Positions 35,830 to 45,547 are shown, counted from the stretch's first letter. The stretch: 64,000 nt of DNA from Actinomyces procaprae (GCF_004798665.1 NZ_CP039292.1:434001-498000), one strand, 5' to 3'. Notes: generated by a model not told the origin, from the letters alone. Numbers and translations: made by a program.

Positions 35830-37560
35830 TCAGACGGCGGCCTCTGCGGACGGGGTCGCAGGCAGCGCCACGGTGAAGGTGGTGCCGTGGTGCTCCGCGC
35901 CGGTGCGGGAGTCCACGGTGAGGGTGCCGTGGTGCGACTGCACAATCGCCAGCGCGATGCTCATGCCCAGTCCGGTCGAGCCGGTGCGCCGCTCCCGGGA
36001 GGCGTCCCCGCGGGCGAAGCGCTCAAACAGGCGCTCGCGCACAGCCGGGGCGATGCCCGGGCCGTCGTCGGCGACGCGGATCACCAGGGTGCCGGCGTCG
36101 CCGCGCGAGAGGGTGGTGGTCACTCGGCTGCCCGCCGGGGTGTGGACGCGGGCGTTGGCCAACAGGTTGACCATCACCTGTCGCAGGCGCGCCTCGTCTC
36201 CCATCACCAGCGTCGGCGCGGGAATGAACTCCGCAGCCGCCTCGGGACTCAGCTGCGCGGGCGGCTCAAGGACCGCCAGGTTCAGCTCCCAGAGATGATC
36301 GGGTCCGGCGGCGCGGGCGTCGGAGACGGCGTCCACGACGATCTCCACCAGGTCCACCTCCGCGTGCTCGAGCTCGCGTCCCGCGTCCAGGCGCGCCAGC
36401 AGCAGCAGGTCCTCCACCAGGGCCGTCATCCGCACAGACTCCGAATGCACCCGCTCCAGGGCGTGCACGGCCTCCTCCGGCAGGGCGGTGTCAGCGCCGC
36501 TGCGCTGGATCAGCTCGGTGTAGCCGCGAATGGAGGCCAGAGGTGTGCGCAGCTCATGAGAGGCGTCGGCGACGAACTGGCGCACCTGTGTCTCACTGCG
36601 CTGCCGGGCCGTGAGCGCCTCATCGACATGGCCGAGCAGGGTGTTGAGCGCGTTGCCGACCTGCCCGATCTCCTGCGAGGAGGCCACGTCCGCGGCCTCG
36701 ACCCGCTCGCGGATGCTGACCTCGCCGCGGGCGAGCGGCTGAGAGGCTACGTGTTCGGCCGTGTCCGCCACCCGCTCCAGCGGAGCCAGCGCCGTACGCA
36801 CCATCGTCCTGCCCGCCAGCGCCGCGATCACTGCCCCGATGATGGCGATCAGCAGCTGAGCGAGCAGCTGGGTGCGGATCAGCTTCTCATCGCCCGCCGT
36901 GGACAAGCCGGTGATCACCACGTCGCCGCTGGAGGAGTCCTCGGTGACCAGCACGCGGTAGTTCCCCAATGAAGCGATGGATACCGTGACCGGTTCGCCG
37001 GTGGCCTCCAGCGCCAGCAGGGCCTTGCACTCGGCATTGGTGAGTGTGCGGTAGTTGCCGTCCTCGTCGATGTAGCCGGCCTTCACCATGGTGACCGCCG
37101 AGCCGGAGCCATCTGCGCCGTCGTGCGCGCCGGAGGCGATCACCGTCAGTGTGCCGGTGGACTGCCCGACGGCGTCCAGGCCGATCGGCACGTCGCCACT
37201 CGGCGCCGCCGGCGGGGTACTGCCATCCTGGGGGAACTGAAGACCTGGATACGGGCCCTTGCCCTGGTCGGCGGAGAGCTCGCCGCTGGGGACGGCGGCC
37301 TGGCGGCGGGCCGCGACGCGGTCGGATGCGGCCGTCAGCTGCTCGTCGAGCCGGTCTGTCAACGAGTGGCGCAGCATGAGGGTGGACAGCGCCCCGATGC
37401 TGCCCGCCATGACCAGGACGATGCCGATCACGCCGACGACCAGCCGGGTCCGCAGGCTGCGTGGTCTTTGGTGCACGAGCCCGAGACTAATCGAGTGCCC
37501 AGCACGGCGGCTGGCGGCGGGTTCCCGCCGACGGCGCCCGCCGGCCACGATCCGCACCAT
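35830..37560 (-). CDS. Sensor histidine kinase with HAMP domain
   Basis: A 576-residue kinase. The first membrane helix is at about residues 38-60, an extracytoplasmic sensor region of about 175 residues follows, then a second helix (LLIAIIGAVIAALAG), HAMP (RVADTAEHVAS), and HisKA with the phospho-acceptor His in DASHELRTPLASIRG near residue 333. The HATPase domain shows NLLANARVHTP, DDGPGIAP and GLGMSIALAIVQSH. The start lies 12 bp downstream of the response regulator gene on the same strand, so the two are one operon. The architecture resembles MprB/TrcS-type kinases; the signal is unknown. Confidence 0.92.
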   Translation of the reverse strand: MVRIVAGGRRRREPAASRRAGHSISLGLVHQRPRSLRTRLVVGVIGIVLVMAGSIGALSTLMLRHSLTDRLDEQLTAASDRVAARRQAAVPSGELSADQGKGPYPGLQFPQDGSTPPAAPSGDVPIGLDAVGQSTGTLTVIASGAHDGADGSGSAVTMVKAGYIDEDGNYRTLTNAECKALLALEATGEPVTVSIASLGNYRVLVTEDSSSGDVVITGLSTAGDEKLIRTQLLAQLLIAIIGAVIAALAGRTMVRTALAPLERVADTAEHVASQPLARGEVSIRERVEAADVASSQEIGQVGNALNTLLGHVDEALTARQRSETQVRQFVADASHELRTPLASIRGYTELIQRSGADTALPEEAVHALERVHSESVRMTALVEDLLLLARLDAGRELEHAEVDLVEIVVDAVSDARAAGPDHLWELNLAVLEPPAQLSPEAAAEFIPAPTLVMGDEARLRQVMVNLLANARVHTPAGSRVTTTLSRGDAGTLVIRVADDGPGIAPAVRERLFERFARGDASRERRTGSTGLGMSIALAIVQSHHGTLTVDSRTGAEHHGTTFTVALPATPSAEAAV

Positions 37561-37572
37561 TGCGTGCCGGGA

Positions 37573-38304
37573 CTACTGGGCGACGGCGGGCTTGAGCACG
37601 TAGCCGACCCCGCGCATCGTGTGGATCATGGGCTCGCGGCCCTTGTCGATCTTGCGGCGCAGGTAGGAGATGTACAGCTCGACGATGTTGGCCTGCCCGC
37701 CGAAGTCGTAGTTCCACACGCGGTCCAGGATCTGCGGCTTGGACAGGACGCGGCGGGGGTTGCGCATCAGGTAGCGCAGCAGCTCGAACTCGGTGGCGGT
37801 CAGGCGGATCTCGTCTCCGCCCCGCCAGACCTCGTGGGAGTCCTCATCCATGCGCAGGTCGCCTACCTCCAGCACGTTGGAGGGCTTCTCCGAGCCGACG
37901 CCCGAGCGCCGCAGCAGGGCCCGCAGCCGGGCGACCACCTCCTCCAGTGAGAAGGGCTTGGTGACGTAGTCGTCGCCTCCCGCGGTGAGCCCCGCCACCC
38001 GGTCCTCGACGGCGTCCTTGGCGGTCAGGAACAGGACGGGAACATTGGGCTGGTGTCCGTGGATGCGGCGCATGACCTCCAGGCCGTCGAAGTCGGGCAG
38101 CATGATGTCCAGGACGATGACGTCCGGGTCGAGCTCCTGGGCGTAGCGCACCGCGGCCCTGCCGGTGCCGGCGGTGGACACCTCCCAGCCCTCATAGCGC
38201 AGCGCTGAGGCGAGCAGATCGGCAAGGGTCTGCTCATCGTCAACGACCAGAACGCGTATGGGGGAGCCGTCAGGGCGGGTGAGCGTCTCGGTGGGGGTTG
38301 TCAT
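37573..38304 (-). CDS. OmpR/PhoB-family response regulator
   Basis: A 243-residue regulator. The receiver domain has acidic residues in VVDDEQ, the phospho-acceptor Asp66 in VLDIMLPDFDG, and Lys116 in DYVTKPFS. The winged-helix DNA-binding domain contains ATEFELLRYLMRNPRRVLSK and YISYLRRKIDKG. It is the first gene of the pair with the kinase at 35830-37560. It is divergent from the PAS-protein gene, with a 270-bp region between them. Confidence 0.93.
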   Translation of the reverse strand: MTTPTETLTRPDGSPIRVLVVDDEQTLADLLASALRYEGWEVSTAGTGRAAVRYAQELDPDVIVLDIMLPDFDGLEVMRRIHGHQPNVPVLFLTAKDAVEDRVAGLTAGGDDYVTKPFSLEEVVARLRALLRRSGVGSEKPSNVLEVGDLRMDEDSHEVWRGGDEIRLTATEFELLRYLMRNPRRVLSKPQILDRVWNYDFGGQANIVELYISYLRRKIDKGREPMIHTMRGVGYVLKPAVAQ

Positions 38305-38574
38305 GTAGGTGATTGAACACGCCCTTGCTGTGCTGAAGCTGTGAATTCTGAGTTACGAACGATGCGGTGCCGCCGCACCCATGAGGAGGGCGGGCACGCT
38401 CTGCGGAGGGGTGCAATGGGCCTCCACCGACGGGGGAGCACGGATTGCGGATGAGCATGGCGCCAGGCTATGGCACCATGGTCTCCGGCGAGTCGGGTTG
38501 AGCCTGATCACGCGGCTCGCGGATCGGCGTCGCCGGTCGTGGAGCCTTCCTCGTCCCGTTCCCACAGGAGTGTC

Positions 38575-39927
38575 ATGGAATACGTTGTTGGCAACGAGCG
38601 CCGCTTCGGTGCCGCGGACCTGTTCTTCTCTACCACTGACGCCAAAGGTGTCATCCGGAGGACCAACAGGGTGTTCAACACGCTGTCCAGGTACAGTGCG
38701 GAGCAACTCGTCGGAGCTCCGCACAACATCATCCGCCACGACGACATGCCGGCGGGCGCGTTCCGGCTCATGTGGGATGAGCTCGAGCAAGGGCGTCCCG
38801 CTTGCGTCTACGTACTCAACCGGGCCCGTGACGGGCTGGACTACTGGGTCTTCGCCACCGTGGCGCCCCTGGCCGACGGCTACCTCTCGGTGCGTGTGCG
38901 CCCGAACAACCATGCGTTGTTCGCCCCCGTGAAGGAGATGTACGCGCGCGTGCGCGCCGCCGAGTGCGACTATGCCGCCCAGGGGCACAGCCGCCACGAG
39001 GTGGGGCGGTACGGCGCCGCCTTGTTGACCGAGGAGTTGCACCAGGCGCATTTTCGCGGGCTCTACCCCTTCGCGAGGGCCGCTCTGCCGCGCGAGTTGG
39101 CGCTGCTGGTGGCCGAGGGCGTACGGGTGCCACAGCGCGCCCAGGTGGATAGCCCCATGTCCGCAATCCTGTCGGTCATGTCCGCCATCGAACGCGACAC
39201 TGATGAACTGGTCCGGCAGCTGGGCGAGTATCAGGACCTGATCAACAGCCTGGGATCGTGGATGACGGGGGTGCGCTCTGTCGGCGACCGGGCCGCTCGG
39301 GTGGGTGCGCTGGTAGCACAGGTGACCAGCCCTGACCCGGAGTCCTCCGTGCCGACCGTCTCCGTGCGGGTCAAGGAGCGCAGCGCCCGGGCCGTCGAGG
39401 TGCTGCAACAGTTCAACTCCTCCCTGGTGGAGTTGTATGAAATGGTTTCGGAGGTGCGCTTCCGCTCCTCGCTGATGCGCCTGCACACCTTGATGGCGGG
39501 TATCTTTGCTGCCGCAGTTCTGGACGGGGAGGAGCATGACTCCACCGAGGCGATCGGTGGCCTTGCTCAGTCGCTACTGACGGATCTTGAGTCGCTGGTG
39601 CCTTCCTGTCAGAACGCTGCGGATCTGGCGGAGCGCCTGGATGCGGACATGCGCTCGTTGGTCTCCGACCTGGACCGGATCAGGCGTCCCTTCCAACGGT
39701 GGATTCGCGCCCTACAGGAGGAGGGGGCACAGTCGTTGAGCGATGGCACCGACATCGGGGTCGTCTTGCAGGAGGCCGCGGAACTGAGCGAACGGGGATT
39801 CCCGGAGACCGCCACCCTGGCTGAGTTGGCGGCCAAGGCGCGCAGCGTCGTCGTCACTCTGGAGGAGGCTGTTATTCGCGAGCGGGTTGCGACGGTCCAT
39901 GAGTCGCTGGCGCAGATGCAGGAGTGA
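38575..39927 (+). CDS. Soluble Aer-like PAS protein, first of tandem pair
   Basis: The ATG 38575 is chosen because ACAGGAG lies just upstream; an open frame from 38470 lacks a site. The product is 450 residues with no membrane helix or signal peptide. Residues 10-120 form a PAS domain very close to that of the aerotaxis receptor Aer: FFSTTDAKGVI, then GAPHNIIRHDDMPAGAFRLM and DGLDYWVFATVAPL. In Aer this His-Asn-x-x-Arg-His-x-Asp-Met-Pro region lies in the FAD pocket. The remaining 330 residues are almost entirely helical, with no HAMP, methyl-accepting, kinase or cyclase domain that I recognise. A redox or flavin sensor with unknown output is the best description. Confidence 0.75.
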   Translation: MEYVVGNERRFGAADLFFSTTDAKGVIRRTNRVFNTLSRYSAEQLVGAPHNIIRHDDMPAGAFRLMWDELEQGRPACVYVLNRARDGLDYWVFATVAPLADGYLSVRVRPNNHALFAPVKEMYARVRAAECDYAAQGHSRHEVGRYGAALLTEELHQAHFRGLYPFARAALPRELALLVAEGVRVPQRAQVDSPMSAILSVMSAIERDTDELVRQLGEYQDLINSLGSWMTGVRSVGDRAARVGALVAQVTSPDPESSVPTVSVRVKERSARAVEVLQQFNSSLVELYEMVSEVRFRSSLMRLHTLMAGIFAAAVLDGEEHDSTEAIGGLAQSLLTDLESLVPSCQNAADLAERLDADMRSLVSDLDRIRRPFQRWIRALQEEGAQSLSDGTDIGVVLQEAAELSERGFPETATLAELAAKARSVVVTLEEAVIRERVATVHESLAQMQE

Positions 39928-40064
39928 CAATCGTATAAAACGACGTCGACGCTCGAATTTGACCTTTAGAATGTTACGGGTCGGTGTTGGCGAGGACTGC
40001 CCAGGGCGTTGGGCTCTGGGTTGCCCGGGCAGTACGTGCAGCGGGCGGAAGGGAAGAGGGCCGC

Positions 40065-41393
40065 GTGGAATCGCAGATCGGATATGAGCGACTGTTCGAT
40101 CCGGAGGACATCTTCTTCTCCACGACGGACACCAAGGGTGTGATCCAGAACACCAATCGGACCTTTGACGTCCTGTCGCGTTACTCGCGCGATCGGCTCA
40201 TCGGGGCCGCTCACAACATCATCCGGCACCTGGACATGCCGGCCGGCCTCTTCCGGCTGATGTGGGACGACCTCCAGGCGGGCAGGCCCGTGTGCGCATA
40301 CGTCACCAACCGTGCATTGGACGGGTTGGACTACCGGGTGTTCGCCACGGTGGTACCCCTGAGCAACGGCTACCTCTCGGTACGGATCAAGCCGATGGAT
40401 GCCGCCACCCAGAAGCCGGTGGAGAAGGCCTATCGCAGGGTGCGTGCCTTCGAGCGTGACCTGGCCGCCCACGCAGCCTCACGCCATCAGATCGGCGAAC
40501 ACGGCGCAGCCGAGTTGGCCAAGGAACTTGAGGCGTTGGGATTCGACTCCCTGTACGAGATGACGCAGGTTGCGCTGCCCCGTGAGGTGGCATCTCTGGT
40601 CGGGGCCGGTGTGCGTGTGCCCGCGGTTGCCTCGGGAACGCGCGGACCGGTGACGCGTATTCTCGGAGCAGTGGCTGCGATCGAGAGGGAGACCAACGTC
40701 CTGGTCTACGAACTCGACGAGTACATGCGGCTCATCGTGGCTATGGAGGCCGCCCGCGGCGCGATCGTGGCGGCGCAGTCCCGGGCCGTGCGCATCAGCC
40801 GGCTGGTGTCGCGAGATGTAGGGGCAGGTGACCGCGCCCGGTTCCTCGCCGGGCAGATCGGTGAGTTGATTGAGGGTGCGGACGCCGAGCTGGACAGGCT
40901 GCCGGACCGCCTGCACGTCATGAACGACGCCGTCACCGAGCTGCGATTCGCCGTCGCCCTCATGCGTCTGCTCACTCTGATGGTGGGGCGCTTCGCCAGG
41001 TCGATCCTTGACGGCTCCGAGGAGGACCCGCTTCAGTCGCTGCGCGACCTGCATGAGGCTCTGGAGTCCGGTTTCGCGGGGCTGGCCCCTGCCCTGCGCG
41101 TTGTGGGTGCTCAAGCGGGTGAGCTGGACGACGCCCTGCGTACCGTGACCTCCGGCCTGGACCGGGCCGCGCGTCGTCTCGGGCACTGGGTGGACGTTCG
41201 CGGAGGCAATGGGGTCTTCGGATCAACCGCGGTGGTCACGGAGGTCTCCTCACTTGCGTCGCAGGGTTTCCCTGAGGTGCGTCCGCTGGCACAGCTGGCT
41301 GCGGAGTGCCGTGGGTTGAGCCTGGACTACAACGCGGCCGAGGCCGACAGGTGCTTGGCGGAGGTGCGTGAGGCTCTGGCCGAGCTGTCATGA
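40065..41393 (+). CDS. Soluble Aer-like PAS protein, second of tandem pair
   Basis: The GTG 40065 is chosen because GGAAGGGAAGAGG precedes it; the product is 442 residues. It is a paralogue of the previous gene over its whole length: FFSTTDTKGVIQNTNRTF, GAAHNIIRHLDMPAGLFRLM and DGLDYRVFATVVPL in the PAS domain, then the same helical C-terminal plan (GPVTRILGAVAAIERETNVL; LRFAVALMRLLTLMVGRFAR). Trp in the first protein's DYW becomes Arg here. It is separated from its twin by 137 bp with an A/T-rich segment, so it may have its own promoter. topA follows after 151 bp containing two overlapping hairpins. Confidence 0.75.
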   Translation: MESQIGYERLFDPEDIFFSTTDTKGVIQNTNRTFDVLSRYSRDRLIGAAHNIIRHLDMPAGLFRLMWDDLQAGRPVCAYVTNRALDGLDYRVFATVVPLSNGYLSVRIKPMDAATQKPVEKAYRRVRAFERDLAAHAASRHQIGEHGAAELAKELEALGFDSLYEMTQVALPREVASLVGAGVRVPAVASGTRGPVTRILGAVAAIERETNVLVYELDEYMRLIVAMEAARGAIVAAQSRAVRISRLVSRDVGAGDRARFLAGQIGELIEGADAELDRLPDRLHVMNDAVTELRFAVALMRLLTLMVGRFARSILDGSEEDPLQSLRDLHEALESGFAGLAPALRVVGAQAGELDDALRTVTSGLDRAARRLGHWVDVRGGNGVFGSTAVVTEVSSLASQGFPEVRPLAQLAAECRGLSLDYNAAEADRCLAEVREALAELS

Positions 41394-41474
41394 CTTCGCT
41401 AATGGCCGACCCCGCCGTGCCGATGTGGATTGCGGTACGTTACGCTCACTTGGGTGGGGCTCAGTCGGCTCCCG

Positions 41475-41506
41475 CCGTCACGGCTGCGGGACCGTGACGG
41501 TCCCGC
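41475..41506 (+). promoter_or_regulatory. Two mutually exclusive hairpins before topA
   Basis: CCGTCACGG (41475-41483) pairs perfectly with CCGTGACGG (41492-41500). Alternatively GCGGGACC (41486-41493) pairs with GGTCCCGC (41499-41506) around GTGAC. The two stems share bases, so only one can form. They lie 39 bp before the topA start; they could be the terminator of the PAS gene, an attenuator, or both. Confidence 0.45.
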
Positions 41507-41544
41507 CCTCTTGTGAGGTTTGCTCGTAATGAGAAAGGTCGCCC

Positions 41545-44472
41545 GTGTCCAAGAAGCTCGTCATCGTCGAGTCCCCCAACAAGGTCCGCTCCATCGCCGG
41601 GTACTTGGGTAAGGACTTCGACGTCGAGGCCTCGGTCGGTCATATCCGCGACCTGGCCCAGCCCTCCGAGTTGCCGGCCGCCGAGAAGAAGGGGCCCTAC
41701 GGCAGGTTCGCCGTCGACGTGACCGACGGGTTCAAGCCCTACTACGTCGTCAACCCGGACAAGAAGAAGACGGTCACGCAGCTGCGCAAGGCGCTCAAGG
41801 ACGCCGACGAGCTCTACCTGGCCACCGATGACGACCGTGAGGGCGAGGCCATCGCCTGGCACCTGCTGGAGGTCCTCAAGCCGAAGGTGCCTGTGCGCCG
41901 CATGACCTTCACCGAGATCACCAAGGAAGCGGTCACCCGCGCCCTGGACAACACCCGCGACCTGGACACGCACCGGGTGGACGCGCAGGAGACCCGCCGC
42001 ATCCTGGACCGGCTGGTCGGCTATGAGGTCAGCCCCGTGCTGTGGCGCAAGGTCCGCGCCGGCCTGTCCGCCGGGCGCGTGCAGTCCGTGGCCACTCGGC
42101 TGGTGGTGGAGCGCGAGCGCGAGCGCATGGCCTTCAAGGCCGCCGGCTACTGGGGCGTGGAGGCGCGCCTTTCCACCGACCTCGCCGCCGGCAGCTCTCT
42201 GCGCTCGCCCGCCGGGGACGACTCCTCCTTCACCGCCCGCCTGACCGCCCTGGACGGGCGCCGCGTGGCCACCGGCCGCGACTTCACCGACGCCGGAGTG
42301 CTGCGCCCCGCCGCCGTGAAGGCGGGCACCGTCCACCTGCACGAGGGCGCCGCCCGCGCCGTCGCCGATGCCATCATCCGGGCGGTGCCCCGCGTGGCGG
42401 AGGTTGAGGACAAGCCGTACCGGCGGCGCCCGGCCGCGCCCTTCACCACCTCCACCCTGCAGCAGGAGGCCAGCCGCAAGCTGCGCATGAACCCGCGCGA
42501 GACCATGCGGGTGGCGCAGGCCCTGTACGAGAACGGCTTCATCACCTACATGCGTACCGACTCCACGGTGCTGTCGGGGCAGGCGGTCGCCGCCGCCCGC
42601 GGTCAGGTGGCCGAGCTATACGGGCCCGAGTATGTGGCGCCCAAGCCGCGCGTGTACGCCACCAAGACCAAGGGGGCGCAGGAGGCGCACGAGGCGATCC
42701 GCCCCGCCGGTGACCACTTCCGCACCCCCGCGCAGGTATCCGGGCGCCTGACCGGCCCCCAGTTCCGCCTGTACGAGCTCATCTGGCGGCGCACGGTCGC
42801 CTCCCAGATGGCTGACGCCACCGGCTCCACTGCGACCGTGCGCGTGGACGTGCCGCTGCGGCCGGCCGACGGCGGCTCCCGGGACGCCGGTATCACCTTC
42901 AACACCGCATCCCTGAGCGCCGCCGGCACCGTCATTACCTTCCGTGGCTTCCTGGCGGCCTACGAGGAGGGCCGCGACGCCGACCGCTACGAGTCCGAGG
43001 CCGCGCCCGCCGTGACGGCCGCGGCCGCCGGTGGTGCCGGCGACGGCGTCGGGCGCAGCGGGGCGGCGGGAGCCGTGAAGTCCGGTAAGGACCGGGACGT
43101 ACGGCTGCCCGCCATGATCGTCGGGCAGGAGCTGAGCGCGCTCGCCGCGGAGGCGGCCGGGCATGAGACCACGCCGCCGCCCCGCTACACGGAGGCCTCC
43201 CTGGTCAAGGCCCTGGAGGAGAGGGAGATCGGCCGCCCCTCCACCTACGCCTCCATCATGTCCACGATCTCCGACCGCGGCTACGTGGAGCACCGGGGCC
43301 AGGCGCTGGTGCCCACCTGGCTGGCCTTCGCCGTCACCCGGCTGCTGGAGGAGAACTTCAGTGAGCTGGTGGATTACGACTTCACCGCCTCCATGGAGGC
43401 GGACCTGGACCGCATCGCCGCGGGCGAGGAGGACCGGGTCGACTGGCTGACCCAGTTCTACTACGGGCCGCAGGGGCGGGCCGGCGTGAGCGACGCCGCG
43501 CCGTCGGAGACGGGCACCGCGGGCGAGAGCCAGGGCCTGAAGGCACTGGTGGACGGCCTGGGGGAGATCGACGCCCGCGCCGTCAACTCCATCGACATCG
43601 GGGAGGGCATCACCCTGCGCGTGGGCCGCTACGGCCCCTACCTGGAGGACGCCGAGGGCAAGCGCGCCAATGTCCCCGGCGACCTGGCCCCGGACGAGCT
43701 GACCGTGGCCAAGGCCCGTGAGCTGTTCACCCGTGCCGCCGACGACGGTCGCGAGCTGGGCGCGGACCCCTCCACCGGCCACACCATCGTGGCCAAGGAC
43801 GGCCGTTACGGGCCCTATGTCACCGAGATCCTGCCCGAGCCGGAAACCGCCCCCGAAGCGGAGGAGGGCGTCGGAACGACGGCGTCGAAGCCGGGTGGGA
43901 GGGCTACGGCGCGCAAGTCGCGGAAGGGGCCCAAGCCGCGTACGGCGTCGCTGCTCAAATCGATGGACCTGGCCACCGTCACGCTGGAGCAGGCCCTGGA
44001 CCTGCTGAGCCTGCCGCGCGTGGTGGGCCAGGACGGCGAGGGCGTGGACATCACCGCGCAGAACGGCCGCTACGGCCCGTACCTGAAGAAGGGCACGGAC
44101 TCCCGCTCCCTGGAGAGTGAGGAGCAGTTGTTCACGGTGACCCTGGAGCAGGCGCTGGAGCTGTTCGCGCAGCCCAAGCGCCGTCGCGGCCAGGCGGCTG
44201 CGCGGGGTCCCCTGCGGGAGCTCGGCACCGACCCGGCCACGGGGCGTCCGGTGGTGATCAAGGACGGCCGCTTCGGCCCTTACTTCACCGACGGGGAGAC
44301 GAATGTGACGCTGCGCCGCGACGACGACCCGGCCACCGTCGCCCCCGAGCGCGCCTACGAGCTGCTCGCGGAGAAGCGCGCCAAGGGCCCCGCCAAGAAG
44401 CGCACCACTCGCAAGACCACGACCAAGAAGACGACGGCGAAGAAGGCGGCCACCGGCAAGTCAGCCCGCTGA
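41545..44472 (+). CDS. topA: DNA topoisomerase I
   Basis: A 975-residue type IA topoisomerase starts at the GTG 41545 after GAGAAAGG. The Toprim domain opens with KLVIVESPNKVRSIAGYLG and contains DDDREGEAI. The active-site Tyr is in FITYMRTDS (about Y335). Several C-terminal repeats with GRYGPY-type text replace the zinc ribbons of the E. coli enzyme, as in other actinobacteria, and the tail is a Lys/Thr-rich extension thought to aid processivity. It relaxes negative supercoils. A perfect 17-bp hairpin at 44525-44565 ends transcription. Confidence 0.97.
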   Translation: MSKKLVIVESPNKVRSIAGYLGKDFDVEASVGHIRDLAQPSELPAAEKKGPYGRFAVDVTDGFKPYYVVNPDKKKTVTQLRKALKDADELYLATDDDREGEAIAWHLLEVLKPKVPVRRMTFTEITKEAVTRALDNTRDLDTHRVDAQETRRILDRLVGYEVSPVLWRKVRAGLSAGRVQSVATRLVVERERERMAFKAAGYWGVEARLSTDLAAGSSLRSPAGDDSSFTARLTALDGRRVATGRDFTDAGVLRPAAVKAGTVHLHEGAARAVADAIIRAVPRVAEVEDKPYRRRPAAPFTTSTLQQEASRKLRMNPRETMRVAQALYENGFITYMRTDSTVLSGQAVAAARGQVAELYGPEYVAPKPRVYATKTKGAQEAHEAIRPAGDHFRTPAQVSGRLTGPQFRLYELIWRRTVASQMADATGSTATVRVDVPLRPADGGSRDAGITFNTASLSAAGTVITFRGFLAAYEEGRDADRYESEAAPAVTAAAAGGAGDGVGRSGAAGAVKSGKDRDVRLPAMIVGQELSALAAEAAGHETTPPPRYTEASLVKALEEREIGRPSTYASIMSTISDRGYVEHRGQALVPTWLAFAVTRLLEENFSELVDYDFTASMEADLDRIAAGEEDRVDWLTQFYYGPQGRAGVSDAAPSETGTAGESQGLKALVDGLGEIDARAVNSIDIGEGITLRVGRYGPYLEDAEGKRANVPGDLAPDELTVAKARELFTRAADDGRELGADPSTGHTIVAKDGRYGPYVTEILPEPETAPEAEEGVGTTASKPGGRATARKSRKGPKPRTASLLKSMDLATVTLEQALDLLSLPRVVGQDGEGVDITAQNGRYGPYLKKGTDSRSLESEEQLFTVTLEQALELFAQPKRRRGQAAARGPLRELGTDPATGRPVVIKDGRFGPYFTDGETNVTLRRDDDPATVAPERAYELLAEKRAKGPAKKRTTRKTTTKKTTAKKAATGKSAR

Positions 44473-44524
44473 CCCCTTCGCCGAGATCGGTAGAAGTGGC
44501 GACATGTGTGACGCAAATGACGAC

Positions 44525-44565
44525 GGGTGCCGCCGGTCGCCCTGCATAGGCGACCGGCGGCACCC
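44525..44565. terminator. Bidirectional hairpin terminator between topA and the CPBP gene
   Basis: A perfect 17-bp stem (GGGTGCCGCCGGTCGCC with its complement) closes a 7-nt loop (CTGCATA) between two convergent genes. The GC-rich stem without a strong T-run could serve both strands. Confidence 0.85.
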
Positions 44566-44612
44566 GAGGCGAATCTGGTTGGTCGGCTTTTGTCGGCCGG
44601 CGCACATATGCG

Positions 44613-45365
44613 TCACGCTGTCTGAGCGGACGAGAGCTTCTCCTGCTTCCGCTTCTTCATGAGGAGCACAACTACGATGACGAGTTCGGCAACGTTCAGT
44701 ACCGTGATCGCCCCGCCGAACACGGGTATCTTCGTAACCGCTCCACTGAAGATGAGGTAATCCCACAGGAAGTGCGAGGTGATCATGAGGCCGATGCTCT
44801 TGGTGTAGTCATACATCAGGGCGTAGAACAGCCCTGCGATGAAGGTGGTCACTAGCTGCAGCAGCATGTTCGGGAAGGGCAGTCCGGCGAGTATGTTCAC
44901 CGAGTGAAGCAGGCTGAACACCACAGCGGAACCGAGTAGGGCGCCTCGGATCTGCGTTCCTCGGGGCTCCTGGAGCAGGCCGACGTAAAGAACCCGGCGG
45001 AACATCATCTCCTCAGCGAAGCCGATGAGCGCGGTGGCGACCAGCGGGGTTGCAAATGCGGGGGTGAGTTCTCCATGAGTTGCCCAGTAGTAGAGGGTCA
45101 TGCCGACGACCGGAATGAATATGATCAGGAACAGGGGGTACCGTCGCGGTCCCTCAGGGGCGGGCAGCTGCTTCCGCATGGCAAGGAAGCTGCCCAGCGC
45201 CCATAGTGCCAGCAGGGAGACGAATGGCAGTATCGTCTTCACGAAGCCGGCATCGTTGTAGGACACGTTGAGGACGCGGTAGATCAAGAGGTTCGAGATC
45301 CCCATCCCCGCGATGTAGATGATGGCGCATATGAGCGCTAGTCTTGCTGTCCTGGTTGTCGGCAT
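44613..45365 (-). CDS. CPBP-family intramembrane metalloprotease
   Basis: A 250-residue protein with about eight membrane helices. The CPBP/Abi motifs are present in order: EEMMFRRVLY (double Glu plus Arg), LLHSVNILAG with a His, and SHFLWDYLI with a second His. Family members are Rce1-like glutamic-type proteases; in Gram-positive bacteria they often process or give immunity to peptides, but the substrate here is unknown. The C-terminal tail is Lys-rich (MKKRKQEKLSS). Base composition looks more A/T-rich than topA. It stands alone on the minus strand, with its upstream region at 45366-45510. Confidence 0.85.
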   Translation of the reverse strand: MPTTRTARLALICAIIYIAGMGISNLLIYRVLNVSYNDAGFVKTILPFVSLLALWALGSFLAMRKQLPAPEGPRRYPLFLIIFIPVVGMTLYYWATHGELTPAFATPLVATALIGFAEEMMFRRVLYVGLLQEPRGTQIRGALLGSAVVFSLLHSVNILAGLPFPNMLLQLVTTFIAGLFYALMYDYTKSIGLMITSHFLWDYLIFSGAVTKIPVFGGAITVLNVAELVIVVVLLMKKRKQEKLSSAQTA

Positions 45366-45516
45366 ACGGCCTCCTCGTCGGAATGGTGATTCTGACTAGA
45401 TCGGATGGAGCCCTTGCGGGCGTGGTGTACTGCGAGCACATATCGGTCTGTGCATCGGCGCGAGCTATCGCATCGCAAGCGCGCATGGTAGCACGCACAT
45501 ACTCGAATTAGATAAT

Positions 45517-45547
45517 TGAAACCTCTGAAGTGGAGACTCTGGTTTCA
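45517..45547 (-). terminator. Possible hairpin after the TetR gene
   Basis: TGAAACC (45517-45523) pairs with GGTTTCA (45541-45547) around a 17-nt loop, 33-63 bp beyond the stop of the TetR gene on the minus strand. The stem is short, so this is a weak call. Confidence 0.35.
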
